A program made the position numbers and the translations under genes. Under the pieces are notes generated by a model. That model saw only the letters and a program-made list of their open reading frames with translations. It was not told the origin of the DNA and made no database searches. From NCBI GenBank assembly GCA_028278205.1, contig JANQES010000143.1, forward strand, positions 62,001 through 126,000: DNA of 64,000 bases. Direction: 5' to 3'. This DNA is from Rhodothermales bacterium. GTDB lineage: Bacteria; Bacteroidota; Rhodothermia; Rhodothermales; Bin80. Shown one piece after another: positions 18,301 through 25,992 of this stretch; position 1 is the stretch's first letter, and every line of letters begins with the position of its first letter.

Positions 18301-19820
18301 GGATTCGGCGTATAGCGCACCCGCTGGCCGTCGTCGATGATTTCGACGGTGCCGTTGGGGGGGAATTGCAGGAAGCCGGCCACGGTCAGCGGTCCGTTGT
18401 TGGAATCCCGGTCATTTTCGAGCACGTCGATGACGACCGGGATGTCGGCGTCGGTGTCGGCGATGTCGTCGGCGGCGTTGACGCCGGGGTTGAGGAAGAC
18501 CAGGAAAGTAGTCTGCGCCGTCGCGATGCCGTCGCTGGCCGTCACCGTAATCGTGGCGATGCCGGTGCTGAGCATCGTCACGCGCAGCGTGTCCGGCGGC
18601 ACAATCTCGACCTGCGCCACGGCGGTATTACCCGAAGTTGCTGTGAACGTCAACGCATCGTCGTCGCGGTCACGAAAGACCGTATTGAGCGCCACGCTAA
18701 ACGACTCACCGACGATGATGGCCTGATCAGGAATCGGATTTTCGACCTCCGGCGGCCTGTTATCGGAGGCTTCGACGGTGACGGTAAAGTTCGTCGTGGC
18801 CGAAAGGCCGCCCGGATCGGTGGCCGTGACGTCGATCTGGGTGGCCTGATTCGGTGCGTTCAACGCCTGCACGGTCAGCACCTCGTCGTTGGTCACTTCC
18901 GCCGTGGCGATGGTGGAATCGCGCGATTGGGCGTTGTAGACGAGGGCATCGCCGTCGGTGTCGTCGAAGACGTTTTCGGTGCGGAGGTTGAGCGTGATAC
19001 GCTGGCCGGGCGCCAGGTTGATGTCGCTGAGGGGCTGCGCGACGAACGGCGCATCCGGCTCTGCGTCGATGGTGACGGTCACCTCGGCCTCAGACGTATA
19101 GCCGCTCGCATTGCGCACCGAAAAGCCGAATCGATCGGTCCCGTTAAAGTCGATCTCAGGCGTATAACGAATCCGTCCCACGACGACGGCCCCGATAGAC
19201 GCCGTCGCGTGCGCGTTGCCCCGGATCACCTGCACCGAGGCCTGGATGCCGGCAGCCGTCATCGCGTGCGCGTTTTTTTGTGCGATGAGCGGATCCGGCA
19301 TCGCCGGACGCGCGGCCTCTTTTCCACCGATTTTAGCAGATTTTTTTTCGAGGAGACGCTGCCGCGAAGGCGCCGTCTCCGGTAATTCTTCCAGCCCGAC
19401 ACCGTCAGCGTCTTGCGCGGGAATGCCCGATCTGGCGACGACGGATGATGCCCCGGCCTGTGATTCGATCACCGCTGTGCCGTGCATCGGCGGCGTGGTC
19501 AGCGCCAGCGTCAACGCCTCGCCATTGGGATCGTTGGCCTCCACGTCGAGCGTGATCGAGCCGTCTTCGTTGACGTTCAGAGACAGATCCGTGACGATAG
19601 CCGGGCGCAAGTCGTCCGGCGTGATGGCGACCGGCTCAACCAGATCGTCACACCGCGCCGCCAGCAGCGCGGCAGCGAGCACGAAGACGATGGAGAGAAG
19701 GGAAAGGCGAGAGGGGGAGAGGGAGAAAGGGAGAGAGGGAGAGAGGGAGGACCGGGACGTTTTTTCCCCTTTCTCCCTTTCCCCCTTTCTCCCTTTCCCC
19801 CTTTCTCCCTTGCTACCCAT
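15396..19820 (-). CDS. giant exported cadherin / PKD / He_PIG multidomain protein
   Basis: A 1474-residue surface or periplasmic adhesin-like protein. After an N-terminal signal sequence (core SIVFVLAAALLAARC) come cadherin-like domains (VIDVLENDRDSNNGPLTV; YTPNPAFFGEDRFVY), one PKD domain (YTWDFGDDSD), two more cadherin-like domains (about 640-840), then about seven He_PIG Ig-like repeats marked by LPPGLSLDLNSGLITGTP-type motifs, and a C-terminal IPT/TIG domain (SLSPATAAQGATLDVTLTG). No type IX secretion C-terminal domain is seen. The first 45 residues are encoded by a purine/pyrimidine palindrome. Residues about 110-200 break the first cadherin-like domain and look like an insertion. Ligand unknown. 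Confidence 0.85.
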   Translation of the reverse strand: MGSKGERGKGRKGEREKGEKTSRSSLSPSLPFSLSPSRLSLLSIVFVLAAALLAARCDDLVEPVAITPDDLRPAIVTDLSLNVNEDGSITLDVEANDPNGEALTLALTTPPMHGTAVIESQAGASSVVARSGIPAQDADGVGLEELPETAPSRQRLLEKKSAKIGGKEAARPAMPDPLIAQKNAHAMTAAGIQASVQVIRGNAHATASIGAVVVGRIRYTPEIDFNGTDRFGFSVRNASGYTSEAEVTVTIDAEPDAPFVAQPLSDINLAPGQRITLNLRTENVFDDTDGDALVYNAQSRDSTIATAEVTNDEVLTVQALNAPNQATQIDVTATDPGGLSATTNFTVTVEASDNRPPEVENPIPDQAIIVGESFSVALNTVFRDRDDDALTFTATSGNTAVAQVEIVPPDTLRVTMLSTGIATITVTASDGIATAQTTFLVFLNPGVNAADDIADTDADIPVVIDVLENDRDSNNGPLTVAGFLQFPPNGTVEIIDDGQRVRYTPNPAFFGEDRFVYVASNEQGDLDQATVVVTIREVNRPPAITNLLGTTEGLVGDTYNFSATAIDPNEGDVIVYTWDFGDDSDQISGEDSTMVNHVYTTEGTFTVTLTVTDEDGAFDTAALEVTVSKPPETAPVAIGDLYRLSEDSRIVVPASLGVLINDRDPKGNGLTAILVSNVVHGTLEFNEDGSFTYVHDGSETTSDTFRYKANDGVEDSNEATVTLAITPVNDLPVAVDDSYSVDQGGTLTVPPEEGILINDTDADSDEDDLFAVLVTSVSNGTLTFNSSGSFTYTPTPSFFGSDAFTYQANDGTDNSNVATVSIRVNQAGNTLPVVTDPGSQESVEDQPITPLQIEAADPDTPLSYTTASLPPGLSLDLNSGLITGTPDIDAAGPTGTQTYAVTIFVTDRRGGQSGVTFDWTITNPAPMVDPVSDQNHNENETIAAVKVEATDDDPTLSYDDGGTLPPGLAIGANTGTISGAPTADAAGPTGTRTYPVTITVSDAQGGSTATSFDWTVTNPDPTVNNPGDQNNTEGDVPALQIQATDDDAVTYTATNLPVGLLIDPNTGMIAGTIANIAAGPAGMTTYAVAVTASDGQMGSTSVQFGWTVVNPSPVVNNPGDQADSEGDQASLQIQASDDDIVTYEATGLPPGLAIDEDTGRISGFVAMGASAGSPYMVEVTVTDSQTGTGAVQFVWIITNPPPVVTNPGNQNNFEGEAPTLQIEATDPDVPLTYAATGLPNGLTIDASTGLIDGTIADDASGATGSATLMVEVIVTDNQGAAASVQFDWTITNPAPVVTDPGDQSNAGGETVSLQIQASDDDPVTYTAAGLPPGLNIDANTGEISGTIDLNAGSSTPYTVDVTVLDDQAGSTGVQFDWSVDNPQPSLSSLSPATAAQGATLDVTLTGTNFIDGVSSVAFSGTGITLNTTTVNSDTEIVVNITLDAAAPTGDRDVTVTNAGPGGGTSETQTFTVTM
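19691..19811. repeat. GGGAGAAA-word inverted repeat inside an N-terminus
   Basis: A purine-rich arm (19691-19750) and its pyrimidine complement (19762-19811) with a loop of about 11 bases. It lies wholly inside the giant He_PIG gene, between its only good ATG (19820) and the hydrophobic core, and is read as a Lys/Arg/Gly-rich segment followed by a Ser-Pro-Leu-Phe-rich segment. Confidence 0.88.
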
Positions 19821-19846
19821 GGCGAAGATGTTATCGAAACGACGAG

Positions 19847-21655
19847 CTAGAAAGAAACCGCCAGGCGCAACCCGTATTGCGGTGCGCCGTTGCGGAAGGT
19901 CAGGTGGGGGCGGGCGCTCGGCTTGCTGGTGCGTGCCAGGCGTATCGGTTTGTCTACGGTGCGCGGGAAGCCGCTGGCGCTGTCAATCAGGTTGACGATC
20001 CAGATGCCGGCGGCTATGCCGAAGGCGGCAGCCATGAGCGTCTGGCCGCGTTTGGCGCTGTCGTACTCGTCGCGCCAGGCTGCGAAAGCCGCGTTTTCGC
20101 AGGGCTGCCCGCCGCTGCCCAGGCACGCGCCGTCGAGCGGGACGCTGCGCAGGTAGGCCGCTTCGAGTTCGTCGATCTTGCCGGTATCGACCTGCGAGAG
20201 GAAGAAGACCGCTGCGCCAATCGAGGCGGCTTCGGCAACCAGCAGCACCGCGCCCTTAGCCCGCTGGCCTTTGTAGAACTGGCCGAGGCCGGGCACGAAG
20301 AGCGAGCGCGTCATGGCGCGGCCCCGGCTTTTTTCTACCGGAATCGTCAGTGCGCGCGCCTGACCGGGTTGGCCGGGCCGGTCGAAGACCTGAAGCTTGT
20401 TAGCCCCACCTACCTGCGAGACGAACGCCACGCGCACCCCCGCCGGCAACGCCGCCAACACCGGATCGCGGTGATACTGCGTCCCGAATTCGGACGACAG
20501 CGGCTGCTCGTAGCCGGGCTGCCGGCTTTGCCAGCGCCGGAAATCGGAGGCGTAGATCGGAAAGCGCGCCTGCGCGTCGCGTTTGACGTGGATCAGCAGC
20601 AGCGCATCTTCCAGCGGCATCCAACTCGGCCCCCGGTTTTCGTGCGGGATGACGTTGATGGCCAGCCGGGGCGAGAATCCGGTGAGGATTCGCCCGCGTA
20701 CGATCTGGTTCGTCCCGCTGCTTTTGACCACACCCAGCACCCCGATGTCTTGCTGGAGGTTATCGGTGCTTTCATCGATGCGCGCCTGCGAGACGTAAAA
20801 GGCGAGGTGCTGCCCATCCGGCGACCACGACGGTTTGAATTCGTCATAGGCGCTCAGATCGCCCGTCAGGCGTACGGGCCGAGGGGTCGAGACGCCCCGG
20901 AGGTCTTCCAACTGAATGACGCTGATGCCCCAGTTCTGGCGGTTTTCTTCGGTAGCCAGGGTTTGATAGGCGATGTAGAGGCCGTCGGGCGACCACGCCG
21001 GGTGGGCTTCGAGGTCAGGGTTGGCCGTCAGGCGCGTGGGCTCGAAAGCCCGGCGGCCCCGGCTGGCGAGCACCGCGCCCATGTCGCGCACCAGATAGAG
21101 GTCGCTGCCCGAGGCATTGCCCGAAACAAAGACAAGCTGCTGCCCGTCCGGCGACCATTTCGGAAACTGCTCCAGGCCGTCGAAAGGCAGCCGGATGGGC
21201 GGGTCCGCGCCCAGGCGGCCTTGCGCGTCTACATAGCCCAGAAAAATGTCGAAATCTGTCTGCCCGCCGCTGATGAAAGCAAACCACTGCCGCTCTCTGG
21301 CATCGAGCCGGGGTCGCCAGGAAAGCTGGCCGTCGTACTGGCTGAACTGATCCAGATTTTGATCTTCGAAAAGATCGGTAAAGAGCGTCTCGGTGGGTTC
21401 GGGCGCGGCGTCGTCTTTGCGGATCTGCACCTGCGCCACGACGCCCGTACGCCGGTTATAGAGATGCAACTCCTGGGCATCGCGCACGAGCCGCCCGAAA
21501 GCCACGATATCCGGATCAGACGGGCAGAGGACGGGATTCTGAACCTGACCGACCAGCTTGTCGGTGTCTGCCGAGACCTGCGCGCCGGCCTCCCCGGCAA
21601 CCATCACGCTGCCGAGCAGGATCATCATCCAAACGCCGAAAGCCCTCTGGCTCAT
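19847..21655 (-). CDS. exported PD40 beta-propeller protein with C-terminal membrane helices
   Basis: A 602-residue protein with a signal peptide (MILLGSVMVAGEAGA), then a TolB-like propeller built from PD40 repeats (FPKWSPDGQQLVFVS, HPAWSPDGLYIAYQT, KPSWSPDGQHLAFYV). After residue about 430 there is a DUF5683/TM2-like region (SLFVPGLGQFYKGQ) with helices at about 445-465 and 535-555. The last strand-like tail, YGLRLAVSF, ends in phenylalanine as outer-membrane proteins often do. It sits 26 bases upstream of the giant He_PIG gene and is likely co-transcribed. I infer an envelope assembly role, not demonstrated. Confidence 0.78.
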   Translation of the reverse strand: MSQRAFGVWMMILLGSVMVAGEAGAQVSADTDKLVGQVQNPVLCPSDPDIVAFGRLVRDAQELHLYNRRTGVVAQVQIRKDDAAPEPTETLFTDLFEDQNLDQFSQYDGQLSWRPRLDARERQWFAFISGGQTDFDIFLGYVDAQGRLGADPPIRLPFDGLEQFPKWSPDGQQLVFVSGNASGSDLYLVRDMGAVLASRGRRAFEPTRLTANPDLEAHPAWSPDGLYIAYQTLATEENRQNWGISVIQLEDLRGVSTPRPVRLTGDLSAYDEFKPSWSPDGQHLAFYVSQARIDESTDNLQQDIGVLGVVKSSGTNQIVRGRILTGFSPRLAINVIPHENRGPSWMPLEDALLLIHVKRDAQARFPIYASDFRRWQSRQPGYEQPLSSEFGTQYHRDPVLAALPAGVRVAFVSQVGGANKLQVFDRPGQPGQARALTIPVEKSRGRAMTRSLFVPGLGQFYKGQRAKGAVLLVAEAASIGAAVFFLSQVDTGKIDELEAAYLRSVPLDGACLGSGGQPCENAAFAAWRDEYDSAKRGQTLMAAAFGIAAGIWIVNLIDSASGFPRTVDKPIRLARTSKPSARPHLTFRNGAPQYGLRLAVSF

Positions 21656-21782
21656 GGTCCGTAGTCCGTTGTTCGTGGTCCGTTGTTGATGTATTTACCC
21701 TGAGAAGTTAAAAAACACCAGCGCAAACACCATAACGCGTGCCATGAAATCAAAAACTCATCGCGAGGCATTGTCTTCGATT

Positions 21783-21928
21783 AGCCCCAGCGGGGCGACC
21801 TGTTTGTAGCTATGATGCCTCTCCCAAAGACAAGCCCCGTAGGGGCGGCCTGTTGAACAGGTCGCTCCTGACGGAGCTTTTGTTCTTTTTACGTTTCGGT
21901 GCTACAAACAGGTCGTCCCTACGGGACT
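21783..21928. repeat. AGCTCCGTAGG...CTGTTTGTAG nested palindrome, copy 1
   Basis: Outer arms GGGGCGACCTGTTTGTAGC (21792-21810) and GCTACAAACAGGTCGTCCC (21901-21919); inner arms CCCCGTAGGGGCGGCCTGTT and AACAGGTCGCTCCTGACGG. A second copy with different bases but the same four-part plan is at 54154-54304. The gap 21656-22017 also holds a GTCCGTTGTTCGTG tandem (21657-21692) and no gene. Confidence 0.85.
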
Positions 21929-22017
21929 TCAAAAATCAGCACACACAATCAGGTTTCGCAAAAATCCGCAATCGGCCCTCCGCAATCCGCGTTTATCCGT
22001 GTCCATCTGCGGTTGCA

Positions 22018-23511
22018 TCAATTCCCCCGTACCCACTGCCGGATGTCGTCGAGTTTATCCACCATCTCGCGCCGTTTGTTGTCGAAGGCGGCATCGCCCG
22101 GCGGTACCTGATCGATGAAAGCCTGCACGACACTCATCGCCAGCAGCCCTTGCTCCTTTTTGGTGATCACATCGCGCTCGTTTTGGAACTGCGTGTAGTG
22201 GATCGAGGCGCGGGTGTAGCGCACTTCGAGTTCTGCGTGCCTGCGTTTGCTTCTGGGGATGAGGTGTTTGTGCGCGAGCACCTTGTCGAGGTTAGCCAGC
22301 GCCTCGTTGTACGACTCCGTAGCCAGGTAGACCGCCGCCAGGTTGTTGTAGGCCGCATATTCCGAGGGATCTTCGCGGATGATGTCCTCGAAAGCTGCCA
22401 CGGCGCCTTCGTAGTTCTTCGTTTCGAGGTTGATTTCGCCGAGCTTTTGCCGGGCGCGTTTATAATACGGATTGTCTGGCGGGACGCTGCTGTAGAGGCG
22501 TTTGGCTTCCTCGAACCGGCCTGTGGCGAAAGCCTGGTCGCCCTGCTGCAACGCCGTCGGGATGACGACGGCGGGGGCCGGCTCGGCAGGCGGCGTCTCG
22601 GCAGAAGACGGTTCGGCAGAAGACGGATCGGTGGGCGACGGATCGGTGGACGACGGTACGGCGGGGGCCGGTTCGAGCGTAGGCGGCGGGTCGTTGAGGT
22701 CCTGGTTAGCCGGCTCGAAGTTCGGTGGTCGGGGCTGGGCCTCTGTAATCGGCGCCGTCGGGTTGGTTTCCGGGGTAGAGGGCGAGGGCGTCGTCTCACG
22801 GGAGGGGCGCGGCGTGGGCGTTTCGGCCTGTGGGGACGGCGACGGCGTTTCGACGGTCTCGCGCGCGGCGATCTCGGCGCCGGCGGCAAAGCCGTAGGAG
22901 GGCGCGATGCGCTCCTGGCCGGTCAACACCTCGGCAGCGTAGGCAAATTGTTCTTTGGCGAGGATGACCGGCGCCGCGACCACCTGTTCGTCGTCATGTT
23001 TGAGCCGGATGTCGAACCGGGCGCCCGCACGGGCGATACCGGCGCGCGTGTTCGGACGGTCAATCGTCCAGGTAAAGCGACCACGTTCGTCCGTCGTGCC
23101 GATGTGGTGGCCGTTGGCGAAGACCTCGGCGCCGGAGAGGTTTTCTCCATCCTGGCCCGGCGCTTCGACGGTGACGCGGTAGGGCCGGAAAAAGCGCAAC
23201 GTGACCTCCGTCGGTGTGCCGGGCTGCACGGCGTACTGCGACTTCGAATTGAACACGTAGCTGTTGCCCGCGCCTGCCTTGACCCTGACGAGCCGGACGG
23301 CGCCCTCGACCTTGACCGGAAACCGCAGCGCAGCGCCGCTCCAGATCTCAGACACCCCTTCGACGCTCACCGTCACGCCGGGCGGCAACGGCTTGCCGTT
23401 TTGATCCAGGCACGCCTTGATCACCAGTTCACTTTCGACGGTGTCGCTGCATGAGAAGAGCAAAAAAACCACGCTCAGCAGGAGGGTATGCCGTAAGCAG
23501 TGATCTCTCAT
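22018..23511 (-). CDS. lipoprotein with beta domain, Pro/Thr/Ser linker and TPR domain
   Basis: A 497-residue lipoprotein (lipobox LLFSC at about residue 21). Residues 25-190 form beta-rich regions including a PEGA-like segment (RPYRVTVEAPGQ, GAEVFANGHHIGTTDERGRF). Residues about 215-315 are a low-complexity linker of Pro, Thr, Ser and Glu, which in repeats reads SSTDPSPTDPSSAEPSSAE. Residues 320-490 are TPR repeats (ALQQGDQAFATGRFEEAKRL, YEGAVAAFEDIIREDPSEYA). The linker DNA contains tandem GGTCGGTGGACGACG-like repeats near 22560-22680. The gene belongs to a run of five exported proteins and its product may pair with the PD40 protein. Confidence 0.8.
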   Translation of the reverse strand: MRDHCLRHTLLLSVVFLLFSCSDTVESELVIKACLDQNGKPLPPGVTVSVEGVSEIWSGAALRFPVKVEGAVRLVRVKAGAGNSYVFNSKSQYAVQPGTPTEVTLRFFRPYRVTVEAPGQDGENLSGAEVFANGHHIGTTDERGRFTWTIDRPNTRAGIARAGARFDIRLKHDDEQVVAAPVILAKEQFAYAAEVLTGQERIAPSYGFAAGAEIAARETVETPSPSPQAETPTPRPSRETTPSPSTPETNPTAPITEAQPRPPNFEPANQDLNDPPPTLEPAPAVPSSTDPSPTDPSSAEPSSAETPPAEPAPAVVIPTALQQGDQAFATGRFEEAKRLYSSVPPDNPYYKRARQKLGEINLETKNYEGAVAAFEDIIREDPSEYAAYNNLAAVYLATESYNEALANLDKVLAHKHLIPRSKRRHAELEVRYTRASIHYTQFQNERDVITKKEQGLLAMSVVQAFIDQVPPGDAAFDNKRREMVDKLDDIRQWVRGN

Positions 23512-23536
23512 GGCTGATGGTGGTTGGGAGTTTCTT

Positions 23537-23602
23537 GGTGTTTTAGCGTTATAGTTCTTTTTTCAACGACCAAAACACTATAACACCATAACACTAAAAC
23601 AC
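23537..23602. repeat. GTGTTATA-word inverted repeat
   Basis: Left arm GGTGTTTTAGCGTTATAG and right arm of four copies of ACACTATA/ACACCATA/ACACTAAA (23571-23602). The same word family is used at 30173-30267, 33544-33625 and 47056-47135. Confidence 0.85.
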
Positions 23603-23604
23603 GA

Positions 23605-24027
23605 TTAACCCGTGCGTTTTTTGCCGCGTCGGAGGGCCGGCGGGGCGCGTTCGCCGACGTCCATCAGCTCCATGCGCTGCGTCCGGCCGATCATAATGAC
23701 CAGATGAGGGCCTGGCCCCTGAGCGACGTGTACGTCGGTGATGCGGCCTTCCATATCGCGGAAGCGCGCCTCCGGGTGCGTGGCGATGAACGTGTAGGTG
23801 TCTGGCCGGGGCATCGCAATCCAGAAACGCCCTTCTTCATCGGTCGAGACGTATCCGGTGGGCGGGTCGGTGCTGATCTCTGCGCCGAAGAGCACGGTGC
23901 TGTCGGGCATGATGACCACGCCGGAGACAGCCAGGGCTGGCGCTTCGGTAGCGCCCTCGCCGCTTTTGCATCCGGCCAGCAGCGCCAGCGCCAGGCCGGC
24001 CACGAGTGTGAATCGGTTCAACACCAT
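23605..24027 (-). CDS. small lipoprotein with carboxypeptidase-regulatory-like fold
   Basis: A 140-residue lipoprotein with lipobox LLAGC at residues 16-20. The mature part has the strand pattern of a carboxypeptidase D regulatory-like domain: VSGVVIMPDSTVLFGAEI, a turn STDEEGRFWIAMP and DTYTFIATHP. Such domains usually serve as small structural modules in Bacteroidota envelope proteins. It is the first of five exported-protein genes transcribed together on the minus strand. Its C-terminus reads GKKRTG, the same as the TPR protein at 13790-15268. Confidence 0.75.
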   Translation of the reverse strand: MVLNRFTLVAGLALALLAGCKSGEGATEAPALAVSGVVIMPDSTVLFGAEISTDPPTGYVSTDEEGRFWIAMPRPDTYTFIATHPEARFRDMEGRITDVHVAQGPGPHLVIMIGRTQRMELMDVGERAPPALRRGKKRTG

Positions 24028-24060
24028 ATGGTATCGTATCGGCAGTATGGGGCAGAGTTA

Positions 24061-24209
24061 AGGATTTTGGATTTTAGATTTTGGATTGGTCAGTTATCGA
24101 TCGCTATTCATCAACCGAAAAAGCATTGCCTGTCCCAACCAGCACGGCTTTTTCGATTGCTGAAATCGGATTGGATATCACCCAATCCAAAATCTAAAAT
24201 CCAAAATCA
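24061..24209. repeat. TTTTGGA-word inverted repeat with inner hairpin
   Basis: Arms 24061-24089 and 24182-24209; inner hairpin CGAAAAAGC (24116-24124) with GCTTTTTCG (24147-24155), as in the element at 11881-12065. The right arm carries the TGA stop codon (24207-24209) of the acyl-CoA dehydrogenase gene. Confidence 0.88.
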
Positions 24210-25889
24210 CGACACCAGGGAGAGCCAGGAGGAGTTTTCCTCGTAGGCCTCTACCACGAGGGTGTTGTTGGCGAAGGCGTAGGTTGTCAGCAGACTGTCT
24301 ATGTCTTGCCGGAGCATCGCCAGGCTGCCGGAGATCAGATCGCTGCGGAAGCCGAGGTCGCCCAGTTTGAGGACCAGTTCCATCGAGATGATCCGGCCCA
24401 GCACGCGTCCTAGTTCGACCAGCTTGCGCTGCGGGAGTTGCAGATTCACTTCGAAGTTCAACAATTCCTTAAAGTACTCGGCGGCGCGCTTGGTCAGGTC
24501 GTAGCCTTGCAGGAAATGGAACAGGTTTTTCTGCTTGGCGCGGCGCATCAACTTGAGCAGGGTTTCGGAGATTTGTGCATAGAGCACGTCGTTGGAGCCC
24601 TCAAAGATCTGGAACGGGCGGCTGTCTACGGTGGCGCGTCCGGCCACGTGATCGAGCCGGTAGCCTTTACCGCCGACCAACTGCAACAACGACTGCGCCG
24701 CCTCCTGCATCAGGTCAGTCAAGACGGTTTTGATGGCGTTGGCTTCGACGCCCAGGCCCGCGAGGTCGTTTTCGATAGCGGTACGTTTGCTGCTGTGGGC
24801 GCACATGGCCGAGCAGACGGTGAAGGAGGCTTGCAAACGAGCCAGGCGTTGCTGTACCTGATCGTAGTTGAAGAGGCTCTTGCCGCCGACGAAGCGTTTT
24901 TTGCAGTGGTCGAGGCCTTCGTCGAGCAGCCGTTTCAGAAAGCCCATGCCCATGCCGGGAAACTCCATCCGGCTGCGGTGCAGCACGTCGAGCATCATCT
25001 TGATGCCGGAACTCTGCGGCTGAAGCTTTTGGGTCTTGGGCACCTCGATGTCGATGCGGTTGTGGCCGTAGGGAATCAGGTAAAGCCCCAGGTTTTCGAA
25101 GTATTCCTCGACGACGATCTCCTGGCCGGGACTGTTGACGTCGCAGATGAAGAAGTCGATGTCGCGTAGGAGGTTGCCGTCTTCGGCGCGGCGGCGGGCG
25201 GTGATGAGCCAGTAGTCGGCCCAGCCGGTGAGGCCGCCCCAGTGTTTGACGCCCCGGACGTGGAAGTGCTCGTCGTGCTCGATGTAGGCGGTCTTCATGT
25301 TGAGCGCGTCGGTGCCGTAGTCGGGCTCGGTAATCATCAAGCCGCCCATGTTTTGCTCCTGGAGGAAGCGCTTGAAGATCGCGGCTTTGACATCCTCCTG
25401 GCCGTATTTAGCCACCGGCTGCAAGAATAACGCCCAGTTGATACCGAACGTGAGCGAGAGCGCCAGCGATTCGTAAGACGAAGCCGCCAGCATCGCCAGG
25501 CTTTCGTGGATGTGCCCGCCGCGCCCGCCGTACTCCGCCGGGATGCACACCGAGAGCGGGTTGCAGGCCATGATTTCGCGCAAGACAAACGGTGGCAGGC
25601 CGCGCCGCAGGCTCAGCTTGTCAAAGTCGGTGCGCACGTGGAAGACTTGCGCTAGCCTGGCCCGGAATTTTTCCAGGAACTCGGAGAAGGGAGCGGGTCT
25701 GCCGTTGGTTTCCGGGCGGGCCGGTGCGAAGTCGGTCAAGAGAGCTTTCAAATGGCTGTGTTGTCTGGTGGGGTCAGGTGGGGCGGTGGGGTGGACTGAT
25801 GAGCCGGAGAGCCGGGGATCTTTTTCTCCGACTCTTAGAGCGTTTTTCAGTTTCGATAAATATAACAATGAAAAGGACTTCAGGCCCAA
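24207..25889 (-). CDS. acyl-CoA dehydrogenase family protein
   Basis: A 560-residue flavoprotein of the acyl-CoA dehydrogenase superfamily, about 170 residues longer than the classic enzymes. Recognisable parts are the N-terminal helical domain, the FAD-contact MITEPDYGTDALNMKT and the C-terminal QIFEGSNDVLYAQ, where the glutamate matches the catalytic base position of many family members. The last 100 residues are a helical extension. The first 50 residues are of low complexity (SSVHPTAPPDPTRQH) and no second ATG occurs before about residue 110, so the true start could be an unseen GTG or TTG. Substrate cannot be inferred; a role in fatty-acid oxidation is likely. Confidence 0.85.
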   Translation of the reverse strand: MGLKSFSLLYLSKLKNALRVGEKDPRLSGSSVHPTAPPDPTRQHSHLKALLTDFAPARPETNGRPAPFSEFLEKFRARLAQVFHVRTDFDKLSLRRGLPPFVLREIMACNPLSVCIPAEYGGRGGHIHESLAMLAASSYESLALSLTFGINWALFLQPVAKYGQEDVKAAIFKRFLQEQNMGGLMITEPDYGTDALNMKTAYIEHDEHFHVRGVKHWGGLTGWADYWLITARRRAEDGNLLRDIDFFICDVNSPGQEIVVEEYFENLGLYLIPYGHNRIDIEVPKTQKLQPQSSGIKMMLDVLHRSRMEFPGMGMGFLKRLLDEGLDHCKKRFVGGKSLFNYDQVQQRLARLQASFTVCSAMCAHSSKRTAIENDLAGLGVEANAIKTVLTDLMQEAAQSLLQLVGGKGYRLDHVAGRATVDSRPFQIFEGSNDVLYAQISETLLKLMRRAKQKNLFHFLQGYDLTKRAAEYFKELLNFEVNLQLPQRKLVELGRVLGRIISMELVLKLGDLGFRSDLISGSLAMLRQDIDSLLTTYAFANNTLVVEAYEENSSWLSLVS

Positions 25890-25964
25890 TCTACCGTCCG
25901 GAAGGGTATCTTTGACGGGTTGATTTCATCATAAATAACTGGTTTTTAGCATCATACTTCGCCC

Positions 25965-25990
25965 AATCCAAAATCTAAAATCCAAAATCA
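25965..25990. repeat. single TTTTGGA-word arm
   Basis: Only one arm (AATCCAAAATCTAAAATCCA and on) is visible, immediately after the stop codon of the ABC exporter. The expected partner in 25890-25960 is absent or decayed, so this looks like a half element. Confidence 0.7.
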
Positions 25991-25992
25991 CC

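Noticed and set aside
13790..24027. Identical GKKRTG C-termini of two exported proteins as a sorting signal
   Set aside because: Only six residues in two proteins, with similar DNA but no third example in the cluster; coincidence or copied DNA is equally likely.
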